NCBI RefSeq assembly: GCF_900188485.1
Contig: NZ_FZPH01000009.1
Coordinates: forward strand, 1 to 64,000
Length of the DNA: 64,000 nt
Source of the DNA: Asanoa hainanensis
Lineage (GTDB): Bacteria; Actinomycetota; Actinomycetes; Mycobacteriales; Micromonosporaceae
Direction: 5' to 3'
In this document: one piece after another, positions 7,577-16,049 of the stretch
Numbering within the stretch: the first letter of the stretch is position 1
Layout: each line of letters starts with the position of its first letter
The notes under the pieces: generated by a model
Database searches by the model: none
The model's input: the letters and a program-made list of their open reading frames with translations, nothing else
What the model was told of the DNA's origin: nothing
Program-made: the position numbers and the translations under genes

Positions 7577-8470
7577 CTATGCCGGGCCGGTGGGGACTGC
7601 CACCGGGCTGAGCCGGCCGTACGAGACCAGCGTCCGCAGGCTGCCCAGGGTGACGATCCCGCGCCACTCGCCCAGGGCGGCCTGGCCCGGTGGCTCCCAG
7701 GTGACCGGCCAGCCGCCGTCGTCCTGCTGGTCGCGGGCCAGCCGGTCGAGGTGCGCCTGGATGACGTCCTCGCCGAACAGGCCGCGCCACGGGCTGTCGG
7801 CGGACGGTGCCACGCTCAGCGGCGAGAGCCCGTAGCCACCGTCGTCCGGGTCGAGGCGGAACCACGACGCCGTGGTGAGCGCGTCGCGTACGCGGTCGGC
7901 CGCCGCGATGGCCCGGCTCCGCTCCGGGGTGTGCTCGAGGAAGCCCAGCACCTCGCTGAGGGCGTGCGCGTCGGTGGGCAGGTCCACGGTGTCCAATGTG
8001 GTCCACACGTAGGCCGCCGCCGCCGGGACGAACGGATGCTCGACGCCGAGCTCGTACAACAAGCCGACGATCCCCGCGGTGGGGTTGAGGCCGGGCTCGT
8101 AGGTCCAGTCCGTCCAGTGGTCGGCCCGCGGGAAGTCTTCGATCACCGGGAACGCCAGCGGCACCGCCCCGTCGGAGGCAGCGACCTTCGTGAGGTAGTC
8201 GCACGCGTCGCGTACCAGTGCCTGGTCGACGGTCTTCGCCGTGGCCATGGCCCGCAGCGCGCACTCGACGTCGATGGGCAGGCTGGCCGGGCAGCGCTTG
8301 TCGGGCTCGAGCCCGTGGCCGAACCCGCCGTCGTCGTTGCGGTAGCCACGCACCGCGTCGAGCACCCCGGCGCCGGGCGCGCCCTCGAAGCACGTGGCGA
8401 ACAGCCGCTGTTCCAGAAGCCGGCCCTCACGCCGGATGAAGTCGCGCCCGTCGGCGAATCGCTTGTCCAT
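7577..8470 (-). CDS. Alpha/alpha-toroid (prenyltransferase/squalene-cyclase-repeat-like) protein
   Basis: A 297-residue cytosolic protein with repeat units recalling squalene/oxidosqualene cyclase and prenyltransferase barrels: RNDDGGFGHGLEPD near residue 45, DPDDGGYGLSPL near 205 and QQDDGGWPVTW near 248. The cyclase acid motif DxDD is not seen, so it is not predicted to be a terpene cyclase. Such stand-alone toroid proteins are frequent and uncharacterised in actinomycetes. It is followed closely by the DUF427 gene. Confidence 0.72.
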   Translation of the reverse strand: MDKRFADGRDFIRREGRLLEQRLFATCFEGAPGAGVLDAVRGYRNDDGGFGHGLEPDKRCPASLPIDVECALRAMATAKTVDQALVRDACDYLTKVAASDGAVPLAFPVIEDFPRADHWTDWTYEPGLNPTAGIVGLLYELGVEHPFVPAAAAYVWTTLDTVDLPTDAHALSEVLGFLEHTPERSRAIAAADRVRDALTTASWFRLDPDDGGYGLSPLSVAPSADSPWRGLFGEDVIQAHLDRLARDQQDDGGWPVTWEPPGQAALGEWRGIVTLGSLRTLVSYGRLSPVAVPTGPA

Positions 8471-8524
8471 GCCCGCGACCGTACGCGCCCGCGCCGCCCG
8501 TGGCTTGAACGAATCGGACCCTAG

Positions 8525-8968
8525 CTAGGCGTTGCGGGCTTCGATGGCCTTGATGGTGCTCGCGAGCCCCTTGCCGAGCACGCCGGCGCCGGTGACGCTG
8601 AGCACCGCCCCGATGGCCTTGCCCTTGAGGTTTTTGCCCTCGCGCACCACGACGACGTCCACATCGGTCGTGCCGTCGGGTCGCGGGGTCAGGTTGTAGG
8701 TGTGGCCCGACTTACCGCCCCAGGTGTTGGAGTCCGTCGTCGTGAGCACGACGTGGTGCGGGTCGGACCAGTCGTAGTGCAGGCGTTCCCAGATGCCACC
8801 GGAGCCTTCGGTGACATCGGCGTGATCAGTGCCGCGCTCGTGCACCTTGAGATATCCGTCGTCACTGCGGCCGAAGAGCTCCGACCGCCCGGGGCCGAAG
8901 TCGGTGAGCCCGGCGACGAACTGCTCGGGCGTCGCGGTGGTCGTCTGGTGAAGCCGAATGGTGGCCAT
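8525..8968 (-). CDS. SRPBCC/START-like protein
   Basis: A 147-residue protein whose pattern (IRLHQTTTATPEQFVAGLTD, then RLHYDWSDPHHVVLTTTDSN and TYNLTPRPDGTTDVDVVVV) matches the SRPBCC helix-grip fold that binds hydrophobic ligands. It ends in a helix (GLASTIKAIEARNA) typical of the fold. No catalytic function can be assigned. It lies 8 bases downstream of aroA on the same strand and is probably co-transcribed with it. Confidence 0.78.
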   Translation of the reverse strand: MATIRLHQTTTATPEQFVAGLTDFGPGRSELFGRSDDGYLKVHERGTDHADVTEGSGGIWERLHYDWSDPHHVVLTTTDSNTWGGKSGHTYNLTPRPDGTTDVDVVVVREGKNLKGKAIGAVLSVTGAGVLGKGLASTIKAIEARNA

Positions 8969-8976
8969 GCTCAACA

Positions 8977-10236
8977 CTAGAACAGCAGCCGGTCGAGATC
9001 CTCGAAGAAGTCCGGGTACGTCTTGGTGACGCAGCCGGGGTCGGCGATCTCGATGCCCGGCACGCGCAGGCCCAGCAGCGACAGGCTCATCGCCATCCGG
9101 TGGTCGTCGTACGTCGCGAACCGGGTCGGTCGGGGCTGACCGGGGTGGATGGTGAACCCGTCGTCGTCCTCGGTGGCGTCGATGCCGGCCCGGCGCAGCT
9201 CGGTGACGATCGCCGCGACGCGGTCGGTCTCCTTGCGGCGGATGAAGCCGATGCCGCGTACCCGGGTGGGCGAGTCGGCGAAGACGGCGACGGCGGCCAG
9301 CGTCTGCGCGGTGTCGGAGATGTCGGCCATGTCGACGTCGACGCCGGTCAGTGGGCCGTCGACGCTGACCGTCAACGAGTCGGCGGTGCGCAGCACGTGG
9401 GCGCCCATCTCGGCCAAGACGTCGGCGAACCGCACGTCGCCCTGCAGGCTCCCGGTGCCGAGCCCTTCCACGGTCACCGTGCCACCGGCCACCGCGGCGG
9501 CGGCCAGCAGGTAGGAGGCCGCGCTCGCGTCCGGCTCGACGGCGTAGTCGGTCGCGCGGTAGGAGCCCGGTGCCACCCGCAGGCCGTCGACCGGGACACC
9601 GAACGCGGCCATCACCGCCTTGGTCATCTCGACGTAGGGCACGGACACCAGGGGAGAGGTGACCTCCACGGCCAGGCCGCCGGCCATCAGCGGCCCGGCC
9701 AGCAGCAGTCCGGACAGGAACTGGCTGGAGATGTGGCCGCTGACCTGGACCGGGCCGCCGCGCAGCGGGCCGCGCACGGTCGCGGGCAGGAACTCGCCGG
9801 CGGAGACGTCCGCGCCGAGGTCGCGCACGGCGTCCAGCACCGGCCCGAACGGCCGGGCGCGCAGCTGCGGGGCGCCGTCGAGCACGGTGTGCCCCGGCCG
9901 CGCCGCCGCGACCGGCAGGACGAACCGGGCCGTGGTGCCGGACTGGCGGGCGTCGACCGCGATGTCCGAGGTGCCGGCACGGAGGTCGACCCCGGTCACG
10001 GTGACGCGGGAGGTGGCTGGGTCGGCGTCGACGGTGGCGCCCAGCGCGGTGATCGCGCCCAGCATCGCCCGGGTGTCGTCGGCGAACAGCACGCCGCTCA
10101 GCGTCGAGGTGCCCGGCGCGAGCGCGGCACACAACAGCGCCCGGTTGGTGATGCTCTTCGAGCCCGGCGGGCGCACGACGGCATCGAGCGGCCCACGCGA
10201 GGGGGAAACGGCCAGGACGTCCGGGAAATCAGGCAC
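8977..10236 (-). CDS. aroA: 3-phosphoshikimate 1-carboxyvinyltransferase (EPSP synthase)
   Basis: A 419-residue EPSP synthase, which joins shikimate-3-phosphate and phosphoenolpyruvate in the shikimate pathway. Signatures are complete: GSKSITNRALL near residue 24, QSGTTARFVLP near 95, a QVSGHISSQFLSGLL segment, IRRKETDRVAAI and DDHRMAMSLSLLG near the C-terminus. The start is a GTG (VPDFPDVLAV); the reading frame stays open upstream but similarity begins here. Length is typical of the two-domain enzyme. Downstream is the SRPBCC gene; upstream is a tetR gene on the same strand 11 bases away. Confidence 0.95.
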   Translation of the reverse strand: MPDFPDVLAVSPSRGPLDAVVRPPGSKSITNRALLCAALAPGTSTLSGVLFADDTRAMLGAITALGATVDADPATSRVTVTGVDLRAGTSDIAVDARQSGTTARFVLPVAAARPGHTVLDGAPQLRARPFGPVLDAVRDLGADVSAGEFLPATVRGPLRGGPVQVSGHISSQFLSGLLLAGPLMAGGLAVEVTSPLVSVPYVEMTKAVMAAFGVPVDGLRVAPGSYRATDYAVEPDASAASYLLAAAAVAGGTVTVEGLGTGSLQGDVRFADVLAEMGAHVLRTADSLTVSVDGPLTGVDVDMADISDTAQTLAAVAVFADSPTRVRGIGFIRRKETDRVAAIVTELRRAGIDATEDDDGFTIHPGQPRPTRFATYDDHRMAMSLSLLGLRVPGIEIADPGCVTKTYPDFFEDLDRLLF

Positions 10237-10247
10237 GACCGTGGAGT

Positions 10248-10859
10248 CTAGGCCGGGCGGCGGTAGACGCCGTACCACCACGTGCGAGCCAGCTCGCGGG
10301 CGAAGGTGGCGTCGTCGGCGGGTGGCGCGCTGGTGATGTGGTCGAAGATGGCCCGCTCGCCGCCCACGACGATCACCCGGGCGGCGCTGACCAGGTCGAT
10401 GTCGGCGGGGGTGCGGCCCGCGGCCTGCTCGACGCGGAGCGCCTCGATCGTCCGCTCGGTGAACCGCGCCAGGCCCTGGCTCCAGAAGTCGCGGACGGTC
10501 TGGTCGTAGGTGGCGACCTCGCCGATCGCCCGCAGGACTCCGGCGTGCTCCCGGTAGATCCCCAGGATCCGCAGGAAGTCCTCTGCGGCCTTGTCGACGC
10601 CCTCGGTCGGCTCCCACGAGGAGGCCACGTCGAAGGACGTGGAGAGCATCTCGGTGGCCAACCGCAGGAGCAGGTCGGTCTTGTCGCGGAAGTGCGCGTA
10701 GAAGGTCGACCGGGCCACGCCGGCCGCGGTCGAGATCTGTTGCACGCCGAGATCGGTGAAGCTCGCGCCCTCGGTCAGGATCCGGCGCGTCGCCGCCAGG
10801 ATCTCGGCCTCGGCCGAGGCGGGCCGGGAAACCGCGCGTCGCCGGGTGATCGAGGCCAT
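10248..10859 (-). CDS. TetR-family transcriptional regulator
   Basis: A 203-residue TetR repressor. The helix-turn-helix is LGVQQISTAAGVARSTFYAH (about residues 38-57), preceded by AEAEILAATRRILTEGA. The C-terminal domain resembles EthR-like ligand pockets. It faces a divergent aldo/keto reductase across a 120-base gap containing two palindromes, so it probably controls that gene and itself. It also lies just upstream of aroA on the same strand, but aroA is unlikely to be its target. Confidence 0.9.
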   Translation of the reverse strand: MASITRRRAVSRPASAEAEILAATRRILTEGASFTDLGVQQISTAAGVARSTFYAHFRDKTDLLLRLATEMLSTSFDVASSWEPTEGVDKAAEDFLRILGIYREHAGVLRAIGEVATYDQTVRDFWSQGLARFTERTIEALRVEQAAGRTPADIDLVSAARVIVVGGERAIFDHITSAPPADDATFARELARTWWYGVYRRPA

Positions 10860-10900
10860 GGTGGGAATCCTATGGGCTGGGCGGGATGTCGATCATCACA

Positions 10901-10950
10901 CTACACCATGTCCGGACGGCGTGTAGCGTTGCGCCGGACATCGTGTCCGG
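10901..10950. promoter_or_regulatory. Two palindromic operators between tetR and aldo/keto reductase
   Basis: The first site is CTACAC (10901-10906) paired with GTGTAG (10921-10926), around a TCCGGA core on the same centre. The second is CCGGACA-TCG-TGTCCGG (10934-10950, perfect 7-base arms). Both share a TGTCCGG element and sit between the divergent starts, as expected for tandem TetR binding sites. Confidence 0.78.
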
Positions 10951-10979
10951 ACGAGCTGACCGCGTAAAAGGGGTAAACG

Positions 10980-12020
10980 GTGAAATATCGTCTATTAGGG
11001 CGCACGGGGGTATGGGTTTCCGAGCTCTCCCTCGGGGCGATGACCTTCGGCGGCGCGAGCCACCCGGTCTACAAGACCTTGGGCGCCCTGGGCCAGGACG
11101 GCGCCGACCGGCTCGTCGGCATGGCGCTCGACGCCGGGGTCAACTTCGTCGACACCGCCGACGCGTACGCCGACGGCGAGAGCGAGCAGCTGCTCGGCCA
11201 GGCGATCAAGGGGCGCCGCCGGGACGTGCTGATCGGCACCAAGCTGCTCGCACCCGTCGGGCCGGGCCCGAACGACCAGGGCCTCACCCGGCTGCACATC
11301 ATGCGCGCCCTGGAGGACAGCCTGCGCCGGCTGGACACCGACTACATCGACCTCTACCAGCTCCACAACTACGACCACCTGACGCCGCTGGAGGAGACGC
11401 TCGGCGCGCTCGACGACGCCGTACGCCAGGGCAAGATCCGCTACATCGGCTGTTCGAACTTCTTCGCATGGCAGATCAGCAAGGCGCTGGGCATCTCCGC
11501 GCTGCACGACCAGGCCCGGTTCGTCGCCAACCAGACGCACTACTCGCTGGTCTCCCGCGACGCCGAGCGCGACCTGGTGCCGATGGCCGAGGACGAGGGC
11601 GTGAGCCTGACGGTCTGGGCCCCGCTGGCCGGCGGGTTCCTGTCGGGCAAGCACGACCGCGGCGGGGTGAGCACCGAGCAGGACTCCCGCCGGGTCCAGT
11701 CGGGCCGCGACTTCGTGCCGTTCGACGAGGAGGCCGGCTTCAAGATCCTCGACGTGGTCCGGGCCGTCGCGGCGCGGCACGAGGTGAGCCCCGCCCAGGT
11801 CTCGCTCGCCTGGGTGCTGGCCCAGCGGGCGATCACCAGCGTCGTCGTCGGTGCGCGCAAGCCCGAGCAGCTCGCCGACAACCTGGCGGCCGCCGACCTG
11901 ACCCTCACCGAGCAGGATCTCGGGGAGCTCGACGAGGTCAGCCGCCCGCCGGTCGCGTACCCGAACTGGATCCAGACGGCCTTCAACCCGGCCCGGATCC
12001 CAGCCGCCAACGTTGCCTAA
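10980..12020 (+). CDS. Aldo/keto reductase
   Basis: A 346-residue NADPH-dependent (beta/alpha)8 oxidoreductase. Catalytic Asp and Tyr lie in FVDTADAYADGESE, Lys in IGTKLL and His in YQLHNYD. The C-terminal cofactor region includes VVVGARKPEQLADNL. The GTG start follows AAGGGG. It reduces aldehydes or ketones; the substrate is unknown. It is probably repressed by the divergent TetR protein. Its stop codon overlaps that of the convergent GH20 gene by two bases, so the two transcripts end on each other. Confidence 0.92.
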   Translation: MKYRLLGRTGVWVSELSLGAMTFGGASHPVYKTLGALGQDGADRLVGMALDAGVNFVDTADAYADGESEQLLGQAIKGRRRDVLIGTKLLAPVGPGPNDQGLTRLHIMRALEDSLRRLDTDYIDLYQLHNYDHLTPLEETLGALDDAVRQGKIRYIGCSNFFAWQISKALGISALHDQARFVANQTHYSLVSRDAERDLVPMAEDEGVSLTVWAPLAGGFLSGKHDRGGVSTEQDSRRVQSGRDFVPFDEEAGFKILDVVRAVAARHEVSPAQVSLAWVLAQRAITSVVVGARKPEQLADNLAAADLTLTEQDLGELDEVSRPPVAYPNWIQTAFNPARIPAANVA

Positions 12021-14407
12021 GCGGCGTAGGCCTCGAACTCGTAGATGCGGGCGGCCTGGTCGGACGTGCTGGTCGGGGTGATCACGTCGAGCCGTAGGTA
12101 GCGCGTCGTGACCGGGCCGAACGTGCTGGTCGTGACGTTGGCCGTGTTGCCGCGCACCTGCGCGACCGTGGTCCACGTGGTGCCGTCGACGCTGGTCCGC
12201 AGGTCGAAGTCCCGGGTGTTGAACCCGGCGCTCTCACCACCGGCACCGGCGTGGCGCACCACGACGCGGCCGACGGCGGTGCTGGCCGACAGGTCGACGC
12301 GCAACCACTTGGACGCGCCGACGGAGCACCACTTGTCGGCGTTGCCGCCGTTGGTCGTGCCGTTGACGGCCTTCTCCGGCCCTTCGGTGGTGGCGCAGCG
12401 GCTGTCGGCGGTGGCGGGCTTGTTCAGGGCGAGGTTCGTCGCCGGCGGTGTGGCGCCGGTGAGGGCGAAGTCGTCGATGTCGAACAGCCCGCCACCGCTG
12501 CCGGTGAAGACCAGGAACAGCGACCCGGTGCCGGCGGACAGGCCGGTGCTGACGTCGGCGTAGGTGCCGTAGCCACCGGTGTTGGGCACCGCGACCGAGC
12601 CCAGCAACGGGCCGGTGGCCGAGCCGGACCGCACCTGGATCGTCCCGCCCGTCCCGCCGGACGAGACCCGCGCGGTGAAGCCGGTCCGGCCCGCCACGGA
12701 CACGCCGGAGAAACCGATCCAGTCCCCGGCGTCGATGTAGCCGACCCGGTTGCCGCCGTGCGCCGCCGCGTCGGCGACGATCTGCACCCCCGACTGCGAG
12801 GTGTACGACTCCGCCTCGACGCGGCCACCGGTCGGCGGCGCCGTCGCCCACGGCACCTGCGGCGAGCGGTAGAACGAGATGCCCTGCGCGGTCCACCGTG
12901 GGCCCTGGGCGCCCAACCGCACCCTGAAGGTGTCCCAGCTGCGGGCCGACTGCGGCGACCACGCGATCTCCGCGATGGCGGGCATCCGCGGGAACGCCAT
13001 GAACTCGATGTGCGCGAGCTGGGTGAGCGTCTCGCTCCACATCGGAGCCTCGACGCCGAGGACCGCGCTCGCCGGCACACCGGGCACCAGGGTCGCCGGA
13101 TCCCAGCTGTACGCCGTCTGCACCTCGATCAGCCCGGCCCAGCTGAGCCCGAGCGGCGTCTCGTTGGTGTACTTCATGTCCAGGTACGCCTTGTTGGCCG
13201 GCGACATGACCACCTTGTCGCCCTTGGCCACCGCCGCGCTCAGGTCGGCGTCCGAGGTGGTCGTGCCCCAGAACTGCGCGATCCGGCCGGGCGTGTGGTC
13301 GGCCTGGCCGAGCTGGTGCCAACCCATGACGGTCTTGCCGAGCGCGGTGGCGAACGGCTGGACTCGGTTCATGAACGTGCGGTAGTCGGCGTCGGAGGTG
13401 CTGTGCGCCTCGTCGCCGCCGATGTGCAGGTACGGCCCGGGGGTGAGCGCGGCGAGCTCGGTGAGCACCTGCCGCACGAACGTGTAGGTGACCTCCTTGC
13501 CGACACACAGCGAGCTGAAGCCCACCGCCGTGCCGGTGTAGAGCGGCGGGGCGACGTTGTCGCAGTTGAGCTCGGCGTACGAGGCGAGGGCCGCGTTGGT
13601 GTGCCCCGGCATGTCGATCTCGGGCACGACCGTGACGTGCCGCGCGGCGGCGTACGCGACCAGGTCCGTGTACTGCGCCTTGGTGTAGAAGCCGCCCGGG
13701 CCGCCGCCGACCTGGGTGCTGCCGCCGACGCTGGTCAGCCGCGGCCACGCGTCGACCACGATCCGCCAGCCCTGGTCGTCGGACAGGTGCAGGTGCAGGG
13801 TGTTCAGCTTGTACTGGCTGATGTGGTCGATGTAGCGCTTCACGACGTCGACGCCGAAGAAGTGCCGGGACACGTCGAGCATCGCGCCCCGGTACGCGTA
13901 CCGGGGCCGGTCGATGATCCTGCCCCCGGCGACCTCCCATGGTCCGGGTTGGACGGTCCGCGCCTCGACGGAGGCGGAGAACAGCTGCCGCAGCGTCTGC
14001 ACGCCGTAGAACAGCCCGGCGGCCGTCTGCGCCCGGATCGTGAGCACGCTCGCGGTCACGTCGAGCTGGTAGCCCTCGGCACCCACGCTCGCGTCCGCAC
14101 CGGAGAGCAGCAACGCGATGCCACTCGTGGGTGTGCCGCTCGCGGTCGTGACCGGCAGCGCGAAACCGGTGGAGGGGCGCAGGATCCCGGCGAGGTACGT
14201 GCCGACGGCCGCGCCGCCCGCGTCGGTCTGGATCGCCGCGCCGGCCGGCAACGTGTACGTGACCCCGGCCGCCGCCTGCACGGTCGCCGGCACCGGCACG
14301 ACGCTTCCCAGGCTCACGACGGCCGCCGAGGCGGGGGTGGCACCGGCGACGAGCCCGGCGGCGGCGAGGATGGTGGCGGCGGCGAGCGCCAGGGCGCGAC
14401 GGGGCAC
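12017..14407 (-). CDS. Secreted beta-N-acetylhexosaminidase (GH20) with CBM6 and F5/8-type modules
   Basis: A 796-residue exported enzyme. Residues 1-28 form a signal peptide ending ATPASA. A GH20b-like domain (about 30-150) precedes the GH20 barrel (about 165-500), which holds the catalytic Asp-Glu pair at 332-333 in HIGGDEAHST. A CBM6-type module follows from about 530 (RVEAESYTSQSGVQI). An F5/8 type C (CBM32) module begins near 658 (LNKPATADSRCATTEG). It should release GlcNAc or GalNAc from chitin oligomers or glycans outside the cell. The start is GTG. A promoter and an inverted repeat lie just upstream. Confidence 0.93.
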   Translation of the reverse strand: MPRRALALAAATILAAAGLVAGATPASAAVVSLGSVVPVPATVQAAAGVTYTLPAGAAIQTDAGGAAVGTYLAGILRPSTGFALPVTTASGTPTSGIALLLSGADASVGAEGYQLDVTASVLTIRAQTAAGLFYGVQTLRQLFSASVEARTVQPGPWEVAGGRIIDRPRYAYRGAMLDVSRHFFGVDVVKRYIDHISQYKLNTLHLHLSDDQGWRIVVDAWPRLTSVGGSTQVGGGPGGFYTKAQYTDLVAYAAARHVTVVPEIDMPGHTNAALASYAELNCDNVAPPLYTGTAVGFSSLCVGKEVTYTFVRQVLTELAALTPGPYLHIGGDEAHSTSDADYRTFMNRVQPFATALGKTVMGWHQLGQADHTPGRIAQFWGTTTSDADLSAAVAKGDKVVMSPANKAYLDMKYTNETPLGLSWAGLIEVQTAYSWDPATLVPGVPASAVLGVEAPMWSETLTQLAHIEFMAFPRMPAIAEIAWSPQSARSWDTFRVRLGAQGPRWTAQGISFYRSPQVPWATAPPTGGRVEAESYTSQSGVQIVADAAAHGGNRVGYIDAGDWIGFSGVSVAGRTGFTARVSSGGTGGTIQVRSGSATGPLLGSVAVPNTGGYGTYADVSTGLSAGTGSLFLVFTGSGGGLFDIDDFALTGATPPATNLALNKPATADSRCATTEGPEKAVNGTTNGGNADKWCSVGASKWLRVDLSASTAVGRVVVRHAGAGGESAGFNTRDFDLRTSVDGTTWTTVAQVRGNTANVTTSTFGPVTTRYLRLDVITPTSTSDQAARIYEFEAYAA

Positions 14408-14420
14408 GACGTCCTCCAGC

Positions 14421-14481
14421 GAAACGGTAAAGTTTCCTGCGAGTTCGACGGCAGGCTATGTCTCCCCGGCGGTGGTGTCAA
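14421..14481 (-). promoter_or_regulatory. Candidate promoter and inverted-repeat operator of the GH20 gene
   Basis: On the minus strand TTGACA (14476-14481) and TAGCCT (14453-14458) are 17 bases apart, a plausible vegetative promoter whose -35 overlaps the sigma-gene stop codon. Between it and the start lies GAAAC-GGTAAA-GTTTC (14421-14436 on the plus strand), an inverted repeat that could be an operator. The regulator is not known. Confidence 0.45.
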
Positions 14482-15353
14482 CGGCTCACGGCCGTCTCCC
14501 GCTCCACGCGCGACAGCTTCTCGGGGTTGCGGACGATGTAGAGCCCGGTGACCAGACCGTCGTCGATCCGCACCGCGACCACGTTGTCGAGCTCCCCGTC
14601 GATCCGGATGATCAGCGCGGGCCAACCGTTGATCTGCACCGGCTCGGCCGTCACCACGCCGGCGACCCGAGGCAGCCCGGCGCCCAGGATGCGGGACACC
14701 TTGTCGACGCCGACGATCGGCTTCGGCACCGCCTGGCGGACGCCGCCGCCGTCGCCCAGCAGCACCACGTCCGGTGCCAGGACGTCGACCAGGCCCTGGA
14801 GGTCGCCGGTCTCGATCGCCCGCTGGAACGCGCCGACGGCGTCGCGGGCCTGCTCGGCGGAGACGTCGCCGCGCGGCCGGCGGGCGGCGACGTGGGCCCG
14901 GGCGCGGTGTGCGATCTGGCGGACCGTGGCCGGCTCCTTCTCGACGGCCTCGGCGATCTCCTCGTATTCGAGCGCGAACACCTCGCGCAGCACGAACACG
15001 GCCCGCTCGGTCGGCGTGAGCGTCTCCAGCACCAGCAGCATCGCCATCGACACGCTGTCGGCGAGCTCGACGTCGTCGGCCACGTCGGGCGCGGTCAGCA
15101 GCGGCTCGGGCAACCACGGGCCGAAATAGGTCTCCTTGCGGCGGCTCAACGTGCGCAGCCGGTTCAGGGCCTGCCGGGTGGTGATCTGCACCAGGTACGC
15201 CCGCTGGTCCCGGACCGTGTCGAGGTCGACGTCCACCCAGCGCAGCCACGTCTCCTGCAGCACGTCCTCGGCGTCGGCGGCCGAGCCCAGCATCTCGTAG
15301 GCGACGGTGAAGAGCAGGTTGCGGTGGGCGACGAACGTCTCGGTGGCGGGCAT
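14478..15353 (-). CDS. ECF41-type RNA polymerase sigma factor (SigJ-like)
   Basis: A 291-residue extracytoplasmic-function sigma factor with sigma-2 (about 8-75) and sigma-4 (about 105-165) regions, and a SnoaL-like C-terminal extension that regulates activity in place of an anti-sigma factor. The three ECF41 landmarks are present: WLPEP in the linker, DGGG in the extension and an NPDKL-like NPEKL near the end. The ATG at MPATETF follows AGGAG. It is divergent from an AhpD-like gene, the standard ECF41 partner. Matching promoter motifs upstream of both imply autoregulation and control of the partner. Confidence 0.92.
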   Translation of the reverse strand: MPATETFVAHRNLLFTVAYEMLGSAADAEDVLQETWLRWVDVDLDTVRDQRAYLVQITTRQALNRLRTLSRRKETYFGPWLPEPLLTAPDVADDVELADSVSMAMLLVLETLTPTERAVFVLREVFALEYEEIAEAVEKEPATVRQIAHRARAHVAARRPRGDVSAEQARDAVGAFQRAIETGDLQGLVDVLAPDVVLLGDGGGVRQAVPKPIVGVDKVSRILGAGLPRVAGVVTAEPVQINGWPALIIRIDGELDNVVAVRIDDGLVTGLYIVRNPEKLSRVERETAVSR

Positions 15354-15391
15354 GGGTGGCTCCTGTTCGCGTTCGGCTCCGACACCCACCA

Positions 15392-15418
15392 GACACCGGC
15401 CGCCGCGATTCCGTGACA
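15392..15418 (-). promoter_or_regulatory. ECF41-like autoregulatory promoter
   Basis: Read on the minus strand: TGTCACG, 16 bases, TGTC. ECF41 promoters are known to carry TGTCACA at -35 and CGTC at -10 with about 16 bases between. The spacing is exact and 6 of 7 and 3 of 4 bases agree. It lies 39 bases upstream of the sigma-factor start. Confidence 0.65.
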
Positions 15419-15453
15419 GCGGGCCGGCTATGGCGTGGGTCACCTCGCCACCC

Positions 15454-15480
15454 TGTCACAGGGAGCGGGCGGCCGGCATC
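15454..15480 (+). promoter_or_regulatory. ECF41-like promoter of the AhpD-like gene
   Basis: A perfect TGTCACA, then 16 bases, then CATC (3 of 4 to CGTC). It lies 42 bases upstream of the AhpD-like start and points toward it. The -35 box and spacing match those of the divergent sigma-gene promoter. Confidence 0.72.
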
Positions 15481-15522
15481 TCATGAGCATCCGGAACGCG
15501 AGACACGAGCGAGGAGAACGTC

Positions 15523-16008
15523 ATGGAAGCCCGCTTCAACCTGTTCGAGAGCCCGATCGCCGCGAAGTTCGGCAGGCGGGTCTTCGGCGCCGCGTCGGTG
15601 CTCCACGAGTCGACGCTCCCGCTGGCCACCGTCGAGCTGGTGCAGCTGCGGATCAGCCAGATCAACGGCTGCGCGATGTGCGTCGACATGCACACCAAGG
15701 AGGCCACCGCCGCGGGCGAGACCGCGGTGCGGCTCAACCTGGTCGCCGTCTGGCGCGAGGCCACCGTCTACACGGAGTCCGAGCGCGCCGCGCTCGCACT
15801 GGCCGAGGAGGGCGCCCGACTCGCCGACGCACACGAGGGTGTGTCCGACGAGACCTGGGCCCAGGTGCGCAAGCACTTCGACGACGACCAGATCGGCGCG
15901 CTGATCTGCGTGATCGCCATGATCAACATGGCCAACCGGCTCAACGTGATCGCGCGGACCCCGGCCGGCTCCTACGAGGCCGGGATGGCCGCCAAGATGT
16001 TCGCCTGA
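15523..16008 (+). CDS. Carboxymuconolactone-decarboxylase/AhpD-like protein (ECF41 partner)
   Basis: A 161-residue CMD/AhpD-fold protein with the redox pair C-A-M-C followed by VDMHTKEA, matching the CxxC-x3-H pattern of alkylhydroperoxidase-like members. It may take part in thiol peroxide defence, but no substrate is established. Genes of this COE group are the usual neighbours and targets of ECF41 sigma factors. The ATG is preceded by GAGGAGAACGTC. A strong hairpin follows the stop. Confidence 0.92.
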   Translation: MEARFNLFESPIAAKFGRRVFGAASVLHESTLPLATVELVQLRISQINGCAMCVDMHTKEATAAGETAVRLNLVAVWREATVYTESERAALALAEEGARLADAHEGVSDETWAQVRKHFDDDQIGALICVIAMINMANRLNVIARTPAGSYEAGMAAKMFA

Positions 16009-16011
16009 ACG

Positions 16012-16049
16012 GGTGTTGGCCCGGCCCGCGCGCGGGCCGGGCCAACACC
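16012..16049. terminator. Bidirectional terminator hairpin
   Basis: A perfect 19-base inverted repeat with no loop bases beyond the turn: GGTGTTGGCCCGGCCCGCG followed directly by its reverse complement. It sits between the convergent AhpD-like and flotillin genes and touches the flotillin stop codon. It lacks a long T-run, as is common for actinomycete terminators. Confidence 0.8.

Noticed and set aside
7577-8470. Terpene or squalene cyclase
   Set aside because: The toroid repeats are there, but no DxDD or DDxxD catalytic motif is visible and the protein is much shorter than cyclases.
12251-14551. A 766-codon plus-strand open frame opposite the GH20 gene
   Set aside because: It is a GC-rich antisense shadow with His/Arg/Val-rich low-complexity sequence and no domain; the minus strand encodes a complete enzyme.
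16012-16049. Perfect 19-base inverted repeat considered as a transposon end or attachment site
   Set aside because: It lies between two convergent stop codons, with no transposase or target duplication; a terminator is the simpler reading.
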